A stretch of 64,000 nt of DNA from Armatimonadota bacterium (lineage in GTDB: Bacteria; Armatimonadota; Fimbriimonadia; Fimbriimonadales; GBS-DC). The notes beneath the pieces are model-generated. The model saw only the letters and a program-made list of their open reading frames with translations. It was not told the DNA's origin and made no database searches. Location of the stretch: assembly GCA_013359125.1 (NCBI GenBank), contig JABWCR010000012.1, forward strand, positions 1 through 64,000, given 5' to 3'. Both the position numbers and the translations under genes were made by a program. Below, piece after piece: positions 45,301-54,009 of this stretch. Within the stretch, counting starts at the first letter, position 1. Every line of letters starts with the position of its first letter.

Positions 45301-46818
45301 ATGAAAACCTTCGTAGTCGTCCTTAGCGTCGCGCTTGTGCTCTTTGCCGACGCTCAAGTTCGAACTGAATATACGGTCGATGCCTCTCAACCGGCTTCCC
45401 GCCGATTTCGCATCGAGATGCGCGTCTATGGGGCCGAGGGCGAATCGACAACGCTATCGATTCCCGCTTGGTGCCCTGGGTGGTATATCATTCAGCGATA
45501 TGAGCAGGGCCTCAGCAACTTCTCTGCAAACGATGCAAACGGCGAAGCGCTTTCTGTAACACAATCCGGTCTTCGAAGTTGGCGGGTGGCCAACAAGAGC
45601 GAAACCTTCACTCTGACCTATGATGTCGCGGCGCGCGAATTGGGCTACGGCTTTTTCAAATGCTACTTGGGGCCTGCTTCTGGTTTCATCAATGGCCCGT
45701 CTGCCTTTCTCTATGTCGATGGCGGCCTAAACGCTCCCAGCGAGGTTAAGCTCCGACTGCCGCAAGATTGGGCGTCTGTAAGCGGCATGGCGCCCGGCGA
45801 GACGCCCAATAGCTACCGAGCCGTCAACTACGACGAACTGGTCGACTGCCCGATCGAAATAGGCCTCTTCCGCTTAGAAAGCTTTATTATCGACGGCGTA
45901 CGCTTTGAAATGTGCGTTACCGGATCGCTGACCCCCGAACAACGGGCCGAATGGCGCCGCGAACTGGAGTTCGTATCGAAAACAGCGATGCAAATCATGG
46001 GCGGCGCGCCATTCCGACGATACCTTTACATCATCCATGCGATCGGGCCCGCCGACTTTGCCAATTTCTACGGCGGGCTGGAGCACATGAACAGCACGGT
46101 TCTCAACTTTTCGGTCGGCCACTCGATTGCCGGATTGGCCGCTCACGAACTGTTTCACGCTTGGAACGTCAAGCGAATCCGTCCTAAGGTCCTCGGTCCT
46201 TTCGACTATTCTAAAGAGGTTCGCACCGAGAATCTCTGGTTTGCCGAGGGCGTTACAGAGTATTATGCCCGCCTCATATTGAGCCGGTCAGGATTGGAAA
46301 CGGAGGAGCAGTTCTTGAGCGGCCTCGCGGCCGACATCGCCGAGCTTCAGAACAACCGCGCCCGCTCTCGCGTAACCCTCGCTGACAGCAGTCTCAAAGT
46401 CTGGGAGACCGGCGACAGCTCCGGTTTCGGCGGCCTCAACTACTATAACAAGGGCATGATCGTCGGCTTTCTGATGGACGTCAAACTCCGCACCCTCTCG
46501 GACAACAAGAAGAGCTTAGACGACGTCATGAAGCTGCTGATGCAGAGGCACAATCCGCCTAAACCAGGCTATGACGAAGACGGCATCTTGAAGGCTTACT
46601 CCGAAATTGCCGGACAGGACATGGCCTCCTTTTACAACAAACTGATTCGCTCGACGGACGAACTCCCTTACGACGAAGTTCTTAAACCGTTCGGACTTGA
46701 GTTAGTCCGCTCCGGAAGAGCCTATCAGCTCAAGCGCATGGCCGACCTGAACGAGCGACAGAGCCTGCACATCGTTGATTGGGCCAAGAACGCCAACGCC
46801 CGCCCGGACGACCGATGA
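45301..46818 (+). CDS. M61-family (glycyl) aminopeptidase, exported
   Basis: A 505-residue zinc peptidase. A signal peptide (about 1-18, ADA|Q) precedes an N-terminal beta domain (TEYTVDASQPASRRFRIEMRV, PAWCPGWYII). The catalytic domain has AHELFHAWNVKRIRP (His282, Glu283, His286) and the third ligand in NLWFAEGVTEYY. No PDZ domain is evident at the C terminus, unlike longer M61 members. Its stop overlaps the next ATG (ATGA). Confidence 0.88.
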   Translation: MKTFVVVLSVALVLFADAQVRTEYTVDASQPASRRFRIEMRVYGAEGESTTLSIPAWCPGWYIIQRYEQGLSNFSANDANGEALSVTQSGLRSWRVANKSETFTLTYDVAARELGYGFFKCYLGPASGFINGPSAFLYVDGGLNAPSEVKLRLPQDWASVSGMAPGETPNSYRAVNYDELVDCPIEIGLFRLESFIIDGVRFEMCVTGSLTPEQRAEWRRELEFVSKTAMQIMGGAPFRRYLYIIHAIGPADFANFYGGLEHMNSTVLNFSVGHSIAGLAAHELFHAWNVKRIRPKVLGPFDYSKEVRTENLWFAEGVTEYYARLILSRSGLETEEQFLSGLAADIAELQNNRARSRVTLADSSLKVWETGDSSGFGGLNYYNKGMIVGFLMDVKLRTLSDNKKSLDDVMKLLMQRHNPPKPGYDEDGILKAYSEIAGQDMASFYNKLIRSTDELPYDEVLKPFGLELVRSGRAYQLKRMADLNERQSLHIVDWAKNANARPDDR

Positions 46819-47309
46819 AACGAAAAAGACGCATCGGCGCAATCCTTGCCATTCTCGTCTTGCTGATCCTGGCGCGATTTGGGCTCGAAGCCACGATCGG
46901 GAAGCCGGAGGACCCGCAAGCCTCTATTCGGGAGGTATTCGCCGAAGCAAAAACAGCCATCGAAGCCAGAAATACGGCCGACTTCATGCAGATCGTCTCG
47001 GACGACTTCAACTACGAAGGCGTTACTAAGAACGAACTTCAGCGCAACCTGCGTCGCTTCTTCATGGTTGCCAAGGAGATCAAAGCGACCTATCAAGAAC
47101 CGGCGATCTATGTAACCGGCGCGACGGCTCAAGTTACGACCGGATTTGAAGTAACGTGGATCGGGGGCGCGGCTGAAAACCTGAAAGTCGATCCGGTTCA
47201 AATCTACTTTCGCAAGAAGCCCAGTCGCATCCTTTATATCATCCCCGACGACAAGTGGCAAGTGGTCGGCATCGAGGGGCTGTTGCCGACGAGGATGCCC
47301 GGATTTTAA
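46815..47309 (+). CDS. Membrane-anchored NTF2-like protein
   Basis: A 164-residue protein with one N-terminal membrane helix (about 7-23) after a KRKRR start, then a SnoaL/NTF2-like fold (ASIREVFAEAKTAIEARNTADFMQIVSDDFNYEG; final DKWQVVGIEG). The ATG overlaps the M61 stop. Its function is unknown; it is probably a periplasmic binding or scaffold domain coupled to the peptidase. Confidence 0.7.
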   Translation: MKRKRRIGAILAILVLLILARFGLEATIGKPEDPQASIREVFAEAKTAIEARNTADFMQIVSDDFNYEGVTKNELQRNLRRFFMVAKEIKATYQEPAIYVTGATAQVTTGFEVTWIGGAAENLKVDPVQIYFRKKPSRILYIIPDDKWQVVGIEGLLPTRMPGF

Positions 47310-47369
47310 TCGAATGCAGGACGACGGCCATCTAAGGCGAAACAGAATGCTCGGAGGGGCGTCTACCGT

Positions 47370-48239
47370 ATGATGATTCGATCGATATCCTTGCTTGTCG
47401 CGTGCCTCGTCTTGTTGGGTTCGCACGGTTGCGGCGGAGGCGGCGGCATCGTGCTCGGGACCCTCGCGATCAGCTCCAACCCATCCGGCATACAGATATT
47501 CCTGGACGGCGCCGACACGGGGCAACAGACCCCCGCCACTATCAACAATGTGTCGGTCGGTCCTCACACCATCCGACTGATCATGACCGGCGGCGCCCAG
47601 ACTCGCAGCGCCACGATCCCCATTAACGTGGTCGCCGGCAACAACACCGTCAGCTTCGACTTTACCGGCACAGGCTCGATTACGGTCAACGTCCCCGCGG
47701 CGCTCAAGGCGGGCGAGACCTTCACCGTCAACGCCATGCGAGACGGAGCCGTCATCAAGACGGCTACGGGCAACGTGGTGGGCGGCTCTGTCTCGGTAAC
47801 CTTGACCGACATGGAGCCGGGCGACGTGCTGTTGGACATGGGCATGATGGGAACCTCGCCCGATGCAGGCGTCGGTCCGGTGATTATCGGCTTCAGCAGC
47901 GCGCAGACGGCCGTCGTCAGCGGTCAAACGCGCACGATCGCCGCAACGATGACCTCGGCCATCGCACAAATCTTGCTGAGCGCCGGTTCGGTTACCGTTT
48001 TCGTCGGCGAGAACCGGACTGTAACGGCCCGCGCGGTCAACGGAGCCGGTCAAACGGTGCCGATCAACGGCACGTTTGTCTGGGTTTCGGGAAACACCGG
48101 TATTGCAACCGTCAACGGATCGGGCGTTGTCTCTGGCGTTGCAAAAGGCAGCACCACCGCGACCGTGTTAGAGACAGAATCGAATGTCTCCAGCGCGGCT
48201 GCCGTAGAGGTCATCGACTTTCCGCCGCCTCCGCCGTAA
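47370..48239 (+). CDS. PEGA/Big_2-domain lipoprotein
   Basis: A 289-residue surface lipoprotein. Signal and lipobox LGSHGCGGGGG (Cys21) precede a PEGA domain (LAISSNPSGIQIFLDGADTGQQTPATINNVSVGPHTIRL), a second beta domain, and a bacterial Ig-like Big_2 domain (GQTVPINGTFVWVSGNTGIATVNGSGVVSGVAKGSTTATV). It ends in a poly-Pro tail that overlaps the convergent fmt gene. It is probably adhesive or structural. The tandem ATG leaves a one-codon uncertainty in the start. Confidence 0.8.
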   Translation: MMIRSISLLVACLVLLGSHGCGGGGGIVLGTLAISSNPSGIQIFLDGADTGQQTPATINNVSVGPHTIRLIMTGGAQTRSATIPINVVAGNNTVSFDFTGTGSITVNVPAALKAGETFTVNAMRDGAVIKTATGNVVGGSVSVTLTDMEPGDVLLDMGMMGTSPDAGVGPVIIGFSSAQTAVVSGQTRTIAATMTSAIAQILLSAGSVTVFVGENRTVTARAVNGAGQTVPINGTFVWVSGNTGIATVNGSGVVSGVAKGSTTATVLETESNVSSAAAVEVIDFPPPPP

Positions 48240-49158
48240 TAAGATCAAAACGGTCGCCCGGTCGCGCTCGATAGCCGTTGGCAAAGCTTTGAGCGCTCAT
48301 CTTTGACTTCCCTTCAGGCTGGAGCTCGTCTATCCACAACGCCCCCTGGCCGCAAGCAATCAACAATCCCTGCTCGCCAACGGCCAAAACCTCTCCCGGT
48401 GCGCCGTTCCCTTCTGCAGGGGCGCTTTTAAGCGCCTTAACGCGCCTGCCTTTCCATACAGCAAACGCCCTTGGCCACAACGCCCGTCGCCGATCGTGGC
48501 ACTGCCTGGCCGTCTCGTCCCAACGAAGGCCAAAATCCTCCCCGACGATCTTGGGCGCGAACGTCGCCGCCGAATGGTCCTGCGGCGCTGCGTCTAGGCG
48601 CCCCTCCAAAATCGCCTCGAGATGCTGGGCAATCATCTCTGCAGCCATCTCCGAAAGCCGCGTCTCTAACTCGCGCCCCGTCTCCATCAAGCCGATCGGA
48701 GTCTTTTCGATCGCGTACACGTCCCCGGCGTCCATCTCCAGAACCATTCTCATCAACGATACGCCCGTCTCGCTCTCGCCAGCCATGATCGCGCGCTGGA
48801 TGGGTGCGGCGCCCCGATATTTGGGCAAGATCGACCCGTGCAGATTGAGACAGAGCGCAATGTCAAGCATTGCTTGAGGCAGAATTTGGCCATACGCCGC
48901 GACTACCATTGCGGCAGGCGCCAAAGACCTCAAACGCTCGACGAACTCCGGGTCTTTGCATCGTCGCGGCGCTTCGATCGCAAGCCCAGCAGCCGCCTCG
49001 TGCACGGGCGTCGGATTCATCCGCAGACCCCGGCCAGACGGCTTGGGAGGTTGCGTAACGACCAAGAGAATGGGCCAGCCCGATTCGCGCAGAACCTTGA
49101 GCGCCGGAACCGCAAACCGGCCCGAGCCGAAGAAAACGATGGGCGGTCTATCCCGCAG
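48211..49158 (-). CDS. fmt: Methionyl-tRNA formyltransferase
   Basis: It formylates initiator Met-tRNA. About 315 residues: the N terminus PPIVFFGSGRFAVPALKVL, the catalytic LNLHGSILPKYRGAAPIQRAI (Asn-His) and the loop DAGDVY. There is no ATG, GTG or TTG near the expected start. Two CTG codons (49159-49161 and 49156-49158) lie inside the end of def, the second having GAGGAG 7 nt upstream, so CTG initiation is my best guess. The gene overlaps def by 11 bases. Confidence 0.9.
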   Translation of the reverse strand: MRDRPPIVFFGSGRFAVPALKVLRESGWPILLVVTQPPKPSGRGLRMNPTPVHEAAAGLAIEAPRRCKDPEFVERLRSLAPAAMVVAAYGQILPQAMLDIALCLNLHGSILPKYRGAAPIQRAIMAGESETGVSLMRMVLEMDAGDVYAIEKTPIGLMETGRELETRLSEMAAEMIAQHLEAILEGRLDAAPQDHSAATFAPKIVGEDFGLRWDETARQCHDRRRALWPRAFAVWKGRRVKALKSAPAEGNGAPGEVLAVGEQGLLIACGQGALWIDELQPEGKSKMSAQSFANGYRARPGDRFDLITAEAAESR

Positions 49159-49711
49159 CAGCCTGCTCCTCGTCGCTCTCGTCGTCCGATGCGGGCGAAT
49201 GCCAGTGCAACGTCTCCTGGATCGCTCGGTCGATGAACAGTACGCCGTCCAAATGATCGATTTCGTGCATCGCGACCCGCGCTTCAATGCCCTCAAACGT
49301 CAAACGCACCGGCTTGCCGCGCCGATTGAGCGCCCGCACCGTTACGATCTGGGGTCGAATCACTTCGCCATAGAACGCCGGGATGCTGAGGCAGCCCTCC
49401 TCTGCCTGCTGGCTTCCCTCTCGCTCCAGCGCTTGTGGATTGATCAATGCGCGAGGCTCCCTGTCCGAAGGAGCGACAATGATAACGCGCAAGCCCACTC
49501 CCAGCTGAGGCGCAGCCAGGCCAATGCCCCGCGCCTCGTCCATCCGCTCTATCATCCGGTCGATCAACTCGTTGATCTCGGGCGTGATGCGCTGCACAGG
49601 CTTCGCCTTCCGCCGCAAAACAGGGTTGGGAAATTTGACAATGCCCCCCGGCCGTTCCCTGTAAAGCGGCTCGAACTCTTTTGGCACATCTAGCACGAAC
49701 TCAGTCTCCAT
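49148..49711 (-). CDS. def: Peptide deformylase
   Basis: It removes the formyl group from nascent proteins. 187 residues carry the three family motifs GIGLAAPQ, EGCLS and HEIDH (metal ligands Cys and two His). There is a short N-terminal and an acidic C-terminal extension. GG-TAGAAT lies 7 nt before the ATG. It is paired with fmt downstream, as in many genomes. Confidence 0.95.
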   Translation of the reverse strand: METEFVLDVPKEFEPLYRERPGGIVKFPNPVLRRKAKPVQRITPEINELIDRMIERMDEARGIGLAAPQLGVGLRVIIVAPSDREPRALINPQALEREGSQQAEEGCLSIPAFYGEVIRPQIVTVRALNRRGKPVRLTFEGIEARVAMHEIDHLDGVLFIDRAIQETLHWHSPASDDESDEEQAAAG

Positions 49712-49718
49712 CGCCCTG

Positions 49719-49785
49719 ATTCTACCTAAACCGCGCTTCCCCGCTCTTCAAAACATTGCAAGATTACCGGCTATCTTCCGATAAT
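49719..49785. promoter_or_regulatory. Divergent promoters for def and fliM
   Basis: Minus strand: GG-TAGAAT (49719-49724), 7 nt before the def ATG, leaderless type. Plus strand: -35 TTGCAA (49756-49761), an 18-nt spacer, -10 GATAAT (49780-49785), then a short leader with GGAGG for fliM. Confidence 0.65.
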
Positions 49786-49807
49786 CAAGCCTGGGAACGG
49801 AGGCAAG

Positions 49808-50800
49808 TTGAGCGAGATACTGTCCCAGGCCGATATCGAGGCGCTGTTGGCGCAACTCTCTACGTCCGAGTCGAGCGATTCGGACGAAGCGAGCGACGAC
49901 CCGCTTGCACAACTGCGCAAGCGCACGTCGTACGAGCCCTACGACTTTCGACGCCCCGATAAGTTCTCGCGAGAGCACTTGCGCACGCTCCAAATGGTGC
50001 ACGAGACATTTGCCCGATTGGCCGGCACAAACCTGTCCGCCTACCTAAGATCGCCCATTCAACTGGAAGTGGTCGAACTGATGCAAACGCCGTTCGAGGA
50101 GTATTTGCGCTCGCTCAACCAATCGGCGTTTGTAACGTTCACGATGCCTCCGTTGGCCGGGCAGTGCGTGTTCGAGATGGAGTTCTCGCTGCTGTTTACA
50201 CTGGTCGACAGGCTGTTGGGCGGACCGGGCAAAGCGATGCACAGAACAACCCTGACAGACGTCGAACGACCGCTCGTGATAGGGCTGGCAGAGAGAATCT
50301 TGATCGCGCTAAGAGGCGCATGGGAAGGCATTATGACGCTGGAGCCGATGGCCGAAGGTCTCGAAACAAGCCCGCAATTCGTACAAATCGCGCCCCCCGG
50401 CGACGTTGTGCTAACAATCCTTATGGAGGCGCGCGTCGGCGAGCAGTGCGGCGCCTGCAGCGTCTGCATACCGCACATGGTTATCAAGCCGGTTACGGCC
50501 AAACTCAGCTCGCAAAAGTGGAACGCCACATCTGGTCGACGAAGTTCTGCCCAAACCCGTGCGGCGCTGACCGCTCAGTTAAACGAGGTCAAAACCCGAT
50601 GCAGCGTGACCTTGGGCCAGTGCAAACTGAAGGTCAGCGAGGTGCTCAATCTGAGCCCTGGAGACGTTCTTGCGCTTCAAACACCGGTCAATGGACTGGC
50701 CGATATGTACGTGGCCGGAAGGCTCAAGTTTCGCGGACGGCCAGCAACCCGCAACAAGAAACTGGCCATATCCCTGATCGAGGCAATCGATGAAGAGTAA
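49808..50800 (+). CDS. fliM: Flagellar motor switch protein FliM
   Basis: A C-ring protein that receives CheY-P and sets rotation direction. 330 residues: the N-terminal CheY-binding SEILSQADIEALLAQL, a CheC-like middle domain (FSLLFTLVDRLLGGPG) and a C-terminal SpoA domain (VSEVLNLSPGDVLALQTPVNG). TTG 49808 has GGAGG 4-5 nt upstream. It is the first gene of a seven-gene flagellar operon. Confidence 0.94.
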   Translation: MSEILSQADIEALLAQLSTSESSDSDEASDDPLAQLRKRTSYEPYDFRRPDKFSREHLRTLQMVHETFARLAGTNLSAYLRSPIQLEVVELMQTPFEEYLRSLNQSAFVTFTMPPLAGQCVFEMEFSLLFTLVDRLLGGPGKAMHRTTLTDVERPLVIGLAERILIALRGAWEGIMTLEPMAEGLETSPQFVQIAPPGDVVLTILMEARVGEQCGACSVCIPHMVIKPVTAKLSSQKWNATSGRRSSAQTRAALTAQLNEVKTRCSVTLGQCKLKVSEVLNLSPGDVLALQTPVNGLADMYVAGRLKFRGRPATRNKKLAISLIEAIDEE

Positions 50801-50803
50801 TCT

Positions 50804-51712
50804 ATGAGCACAAATCCTGAAGAACAAACAACGGCCTTCATGGAGTTTCAAAGCCAGCTCTGGCCGGAGATCGCCGATGCGCTCTCAGGCCAAACCGGCG
50901 TCGAAGTCGCCATCCCAACGCCGACCGTAGCCTTGGTCAGCTCCGAAGAGCTGGCCAGCCGCATCTCCAGCCAAGCGCCCTACCTAAGAACGACCTTGGC
51001 TGAGAACCCAGACGAATCGCACCTCTTCCTGCTTCAGGGCGACGGGCCGCCCACCGAGAACGTCCTGAACCTAATGGAGGCGCTCGTCGGCGTACGGCCA
51101 AAAGAAATAGGCGAAGAAGAAACCGGCAATATCGGCAAGTTCTTTGAAGGCTTCATGGCCGCCTTCTTTGCCTCGCTTGCAGAAAACTCGAATGTCGCCC
51201 CGGCGCCGGGACCGAAAGACATCGGTCTGGACAATTGCGCAGCGCCCGTCGATCTCCTGGCATCCGACGATGTCTACTGGGTGGAAATCCGTCTGCAATA
51301 CGGCAAGCAGCCCATTACCGCTCAACTCGTCTGGGTCATCTCGACCTCGACCGCCCATCGCCTCATGGCAATGCCAGGCGAAAACAGCATCGACTTAACC
51401 GAAGAACTCCAACAGAATGCCTCGCAAACTACAGTATCCAAGAGCTTTGATTCCAATATCGACCTGCTCCTTGACATCCCGCTCGAAGTAACGGTGGAAC
51501 TGGGCCAGGTCGAGATGGTCATCAAAGACATCCTCGACCTCGGACCCGGCTCAGTAGTCGAACTGATGAGCTCTGCCGGAGAGCCGGTCGAAGTCAAAGT
51601 CAACGGGCGCCTGATCGCCCGCGGCGAAGTCGTCGTCGTAGACGACAACTTTGGCGTCCGAATAGTCGAAGTAGCCAGCAAAGCCGAGCGGATCGAGCGC
51701 ATGGGGGCGTGA
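50804..51712 (+). CDS. fliN: Flagellar motor switch protein FliN/FliY
   Basis: A 302-residue switch protein with an extended N-terminal region before the SpoA domain (NIDLLLDIPLEVTVELGQVEMVIKDILDLGPGSVVEL...VNGRLIARGEVVVVDDNFGVRI). The long N terminus is FliY-like in length, but I cannot see an intact CheC phosphatase motif. It is 3 nt after fliM. Confidence 0.9.
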   Translation: MSTNPEEQTTAFMEFQSQLWPEIADALSGQTGVEVAIPTPTVALVSSEELASRISSQAPYLRTTLAENPDESHLFLLQGDGPPTENVLNLMEALVGVRPKEIGEEETGNIGKFFEGFMAAFFASLAENSNVAPAPGPKDIGLDNCAAPVDLLASDDVYWVEIRLQYGKQPITAQLVWVISTSTAHRLMAMPGENSIDLTEELQQNASQTTVSKSFDSNIDLLLDIPLEVTVELGQVEMVIKDILDLGPGSVVELMSSAGEPVEVKVNGRLIARGEVVVVDDNFGVRIVEVASKAERIERMGA

Positions 51713-52227
51713 TGCGAATCCTCGTTGCAACCCTGCTCTCGCTTTGCTTCGCCCTCGCCCAAGAACTTGAGCCGGGAGCGATGGGCACTCGGTCGGGCGG
51801 CCCTCTGGCAACGCAAACCCAGGCCGCTACGCCCGTCGGAGCAAGCAACGCCGCACAGATGCTGGCAGCGCTTGCTCTGGTTGCGCTTGCTTTACGATAC
51901 GGGCTACCCTTGGCCATGCGCTGGGCGGGTCGGTCGGGCAGCGGCTCTCAGTTGGACGGCGAAATCCGCATCATCGAAACGCGCGCCGTACCGAACGGCT
52001 CCCTCAGCCTCATCCGCGTTCGAGGCCGACTAATGCTCATTGCCTCCAACGCACAATCGGTCCAGCTTCTAACGGTTCTTGAAGAACATCCAGAACCCCT
52101 GCCATCCGACAATGCCTTCGAACAAGCGCTGATTCGCTCCGTAAAGGACGACGAGCGAGCCGCGCTGCAGGACAAGATTCGCGCTGCCACGGAAAGGCTA
52201 CGATCGATGGCAGGTGAGCGCGATTGA
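51712..52227 (+). CDS. fliO: Flagellar biosynthesis protein FliO
   Basis: A 171-residue membrane protein that helps assemble the FliP ring. It has a hydrophobic N terminus, a second membrane helix (about 46-62) and a cytosolic domain IRIIETRAVPNGSLSLIRVRGRLMLIASNAQSVQLL typical of FliO. The ATG overlaps the fliN stop (TGATG); GTG 51709 is possible. Confidence 0.85.
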   Translation: MRILVATLLSLCFALAQELEPGAMGTRSGGPLATQTQAATPVGASNAAQMLAALALVALALRYGLPLAMRWAGRSGSGSQLDGEIRIIETRAVPNGSLSLIRVRGRLMLIASNAQSVQLLTVLEEHPEPLPSDNAFEQALIRSVKDDERAALQDKIRAATERLRSMAGERD

Positions 52228-52958
52228 AGCGGCTGATAGCCTGCATCCTCTTCCTCGCCGCCGCGACCGCATTAGCCCAGACGCCCATTCCGCGCGTCTC
52301 CATCGGCGTCGATTCGGCGCAAAACCCGCAAGACGTTGCGCTGACGCTGCAGATCGTGGCGTTTATGACGCTGCTCAGCCTCGCACCCTCGCTCCTTATG
52401 ATGATGACCGGCTTCACACGCATCGTCATCGTCCTCTCCTTCTTGCGCACGGCCATCGGCAGCCCCACGACGCCCCCAAACCCCGTGCTGATCGGCCTGA
52501 GCCTATTCCTAACCTTCTACGTGATGGCGCCCACGCTGGACGACGTGAACAAGAACGCCCTGCAACCCTACATGAACAAGGAAATCACGTTCCAAGTCGC
52601 GCTGGAAAGGGCTCAAGCGCCCGTGCGCGACTTTATGCTGCGCCAAACCTATACGCAGGACTTGAACCTCTTTATATCAATGCAGGGCAAACCGCCGCCC
52701 GAAAAGCCCGAGGATCTCTCGCTGTTGACCCTCATTCCCGCATTCATCGTCAGCGAGCTCAAAACTGCCTTCCTGATCGGCTTCTACATCTACATCCCGT
52801 TTCTCATCATCGACCTCGTCGTGGCCAGCGTCCTGTTAGGAATGGGCATGATGATGCTGCCGCCAATGGTCGTCTCGCTCCCGGCCAAACTCCTCGTATT
52901 CACGCTCGCCAACGGCTGGTCGACCTTGGCTCAGGCGCTGGTTTCCGGCTTTAGATAG
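52224..52958 (+). CDS. fliP: Flagellar export gate protein FliP
   Basis: A 244-residue inner-membrane protein of the flagellar type III export gate. Signal-like N terminus, then TLQIVAFMTLLSLAPSLLMMMTGFTRIVIVLSFLRTAIG and a C-terminal VVASVLLGMGMMMLPPMVVSLPAKLLVF. TTG 52224 overlaps the fliO stop (TTGA). Confidence 0.95.
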   Translation: MKRLIACILFLAAATALAQTPIPRVSIGVDSAQNPQDVALTLQIVAFMTLLSLAPSLLMMMTGFTRIVIVLSFLRTAIGSPTTPPNPVLIGLSLFLTFYVMAPTLDDVNKNALQPYMNKEITFQVALERAQAPVRDFMLRQTYTQDLNLFISMQGKPPPEKPEDLSLLTLIPAFIVSELKTAFLIGFYIYIPFLIIDLVVASVLLGMGMMMLPPMVVSLPAKLLVFTLANGWSTLAQALVSGFR

Positions 52959-52968
52959 GACAAGAAAA

Positions 52969-53232
52969 ATGAACCAAACCGAAATCCTCGAGTTAGGCCG
53001 TCAAGCCATGATGATCGCGCTGCAAACCTGTATGCCGATCCTACTCTTTGGCCTGGTGGCCGGCGTGCTCGTCTCTGTGTTTCAGGCCGTTACCCAGATC
53101 CAAGAGATGACGCTCACGTATATCCCTAAACTGCTGGCGGGCGCCCTTGCCCTGGTTCTGTTCGGCGGCTGGATGCTCAATCAATTGGTCGATTTCACCT
53201 CCCGCACGCTGGGCGGCATCCCGCCGAGATAG
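52969..53232 (+). CDS. fliQ: Flagellar export gate protein FliQ
   Basis: An 87-residue two-helix membrane protein of the export gate, with QTCMPILLFGLVAGVLVSVFQAVTQIQEMTLTYIPKLLA, the FliQ signature. Confidence 0.95.
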   Translation: MNQTEILELGRQAMMIALQTCMPILLFGLVAGVLVSVFQAVTQIQEMTLTYIPKLLAGALALVLFGGWMLNQLVDFTSRTLGGIPPR

Positions 53233-53235
53233 CGC

Positions 53236-54006
53236 ATGGACCTTGATGCTCAATGGATCTGGACGTTCTTGCTGCTCTTTGCTCGAGCATCGGCGCTGGC
53301 GGCTGTCGCTCCGATCTTTGGCAGCAAGGGCGTGCCGGCGCCCATTCGCCTGGGTCTCGCGCTCGCGCTGAGCCTCGGACTGACGCCCATGCTGCGCGAG
53401 ACCGTCGGCCCCCACCCGGACAATCTCATAGCGATTGGCGCAGGCGTAGTTCAAAGCGCTCTGGTCGGCATCGCGCTGGGATACACTGCGACGCTGATCA
53501 TCTCTGCCGCCGAGATGGCCGGTCAATGGCTCGATACCCAAATCGGTTTCGGAATGATCCACCAAATCAACCCCTTCACCAACTTCCCATCCAGCCTGCT
53601 CGCGCAATTTCACTACCTGCTGGCGCTGACGATCTTTGCTATTTCCGATGGGCACCATATCTTGATGGCCGGGCTTGTGCGCAGCTTTGAGTTCGGATCG
53701 GCGCCTACTGCAACCGCGCTCGCCCACGGCGCCATGTCGGGCGCGGCAACCCTGCTGACCCAAGCCATCATGCTAGCCGCACAGATCGCTGCGCCTGCCA
53801 TCGGCGCCCTCTTCATCACGGACGCCGCCATGGCCGCCGTCTCTCGCGCAGTTCCCCAAATCCCTGTCTGGATCGTCGGTATGCCGGCCAAAATCCTGAT
53901 CGGTATCTCCGCGGTCGCAGTCGCTTTGCCCGCGCTCTTGTGGGGCAGCCAGCGCATCATCGCCCTAATTGCCGAGTCGCTGGCAGGCCTGGCGCGACTA
54001 CTGTAA
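53236..54006 (+). CDS. fliR: Flagellar export gate protein FliR
   Basis: A 256-residue polytopic export-gate protein: FARASALAAVAPIFGSKGVPAPIRLGLALALSLGLTP and AGQWLDTQIGFGMIHQINPFTNFPSSLLAQFHYLLAL. It lies 3 nt after fliQ and 3 nt before flhB. Confidence 0.94.
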   Translation: MDLDAQWIWTFLLLFARASALAAVAPIFGSKGVPAPIRLGLALALSLGLTPMLRETVGPHPDNLIAIGAGVVQSALVGIALGYTATLIISAAEMAGQWLDTQIGFGMIHQINPFTNFPSSLLAQFHYLLALTIFAISDGHHILMAGLVRSFEFGSAPTATALAHGAMSGAATLLTQAIMLAAQIAAPAIGALFITDAAMAAVSRAVPQIPVWIVGMPAKILIGISAVAVALPALLWGSQRIIALIAESLAGLARLL

Positions 54007-54009
54007 ACC

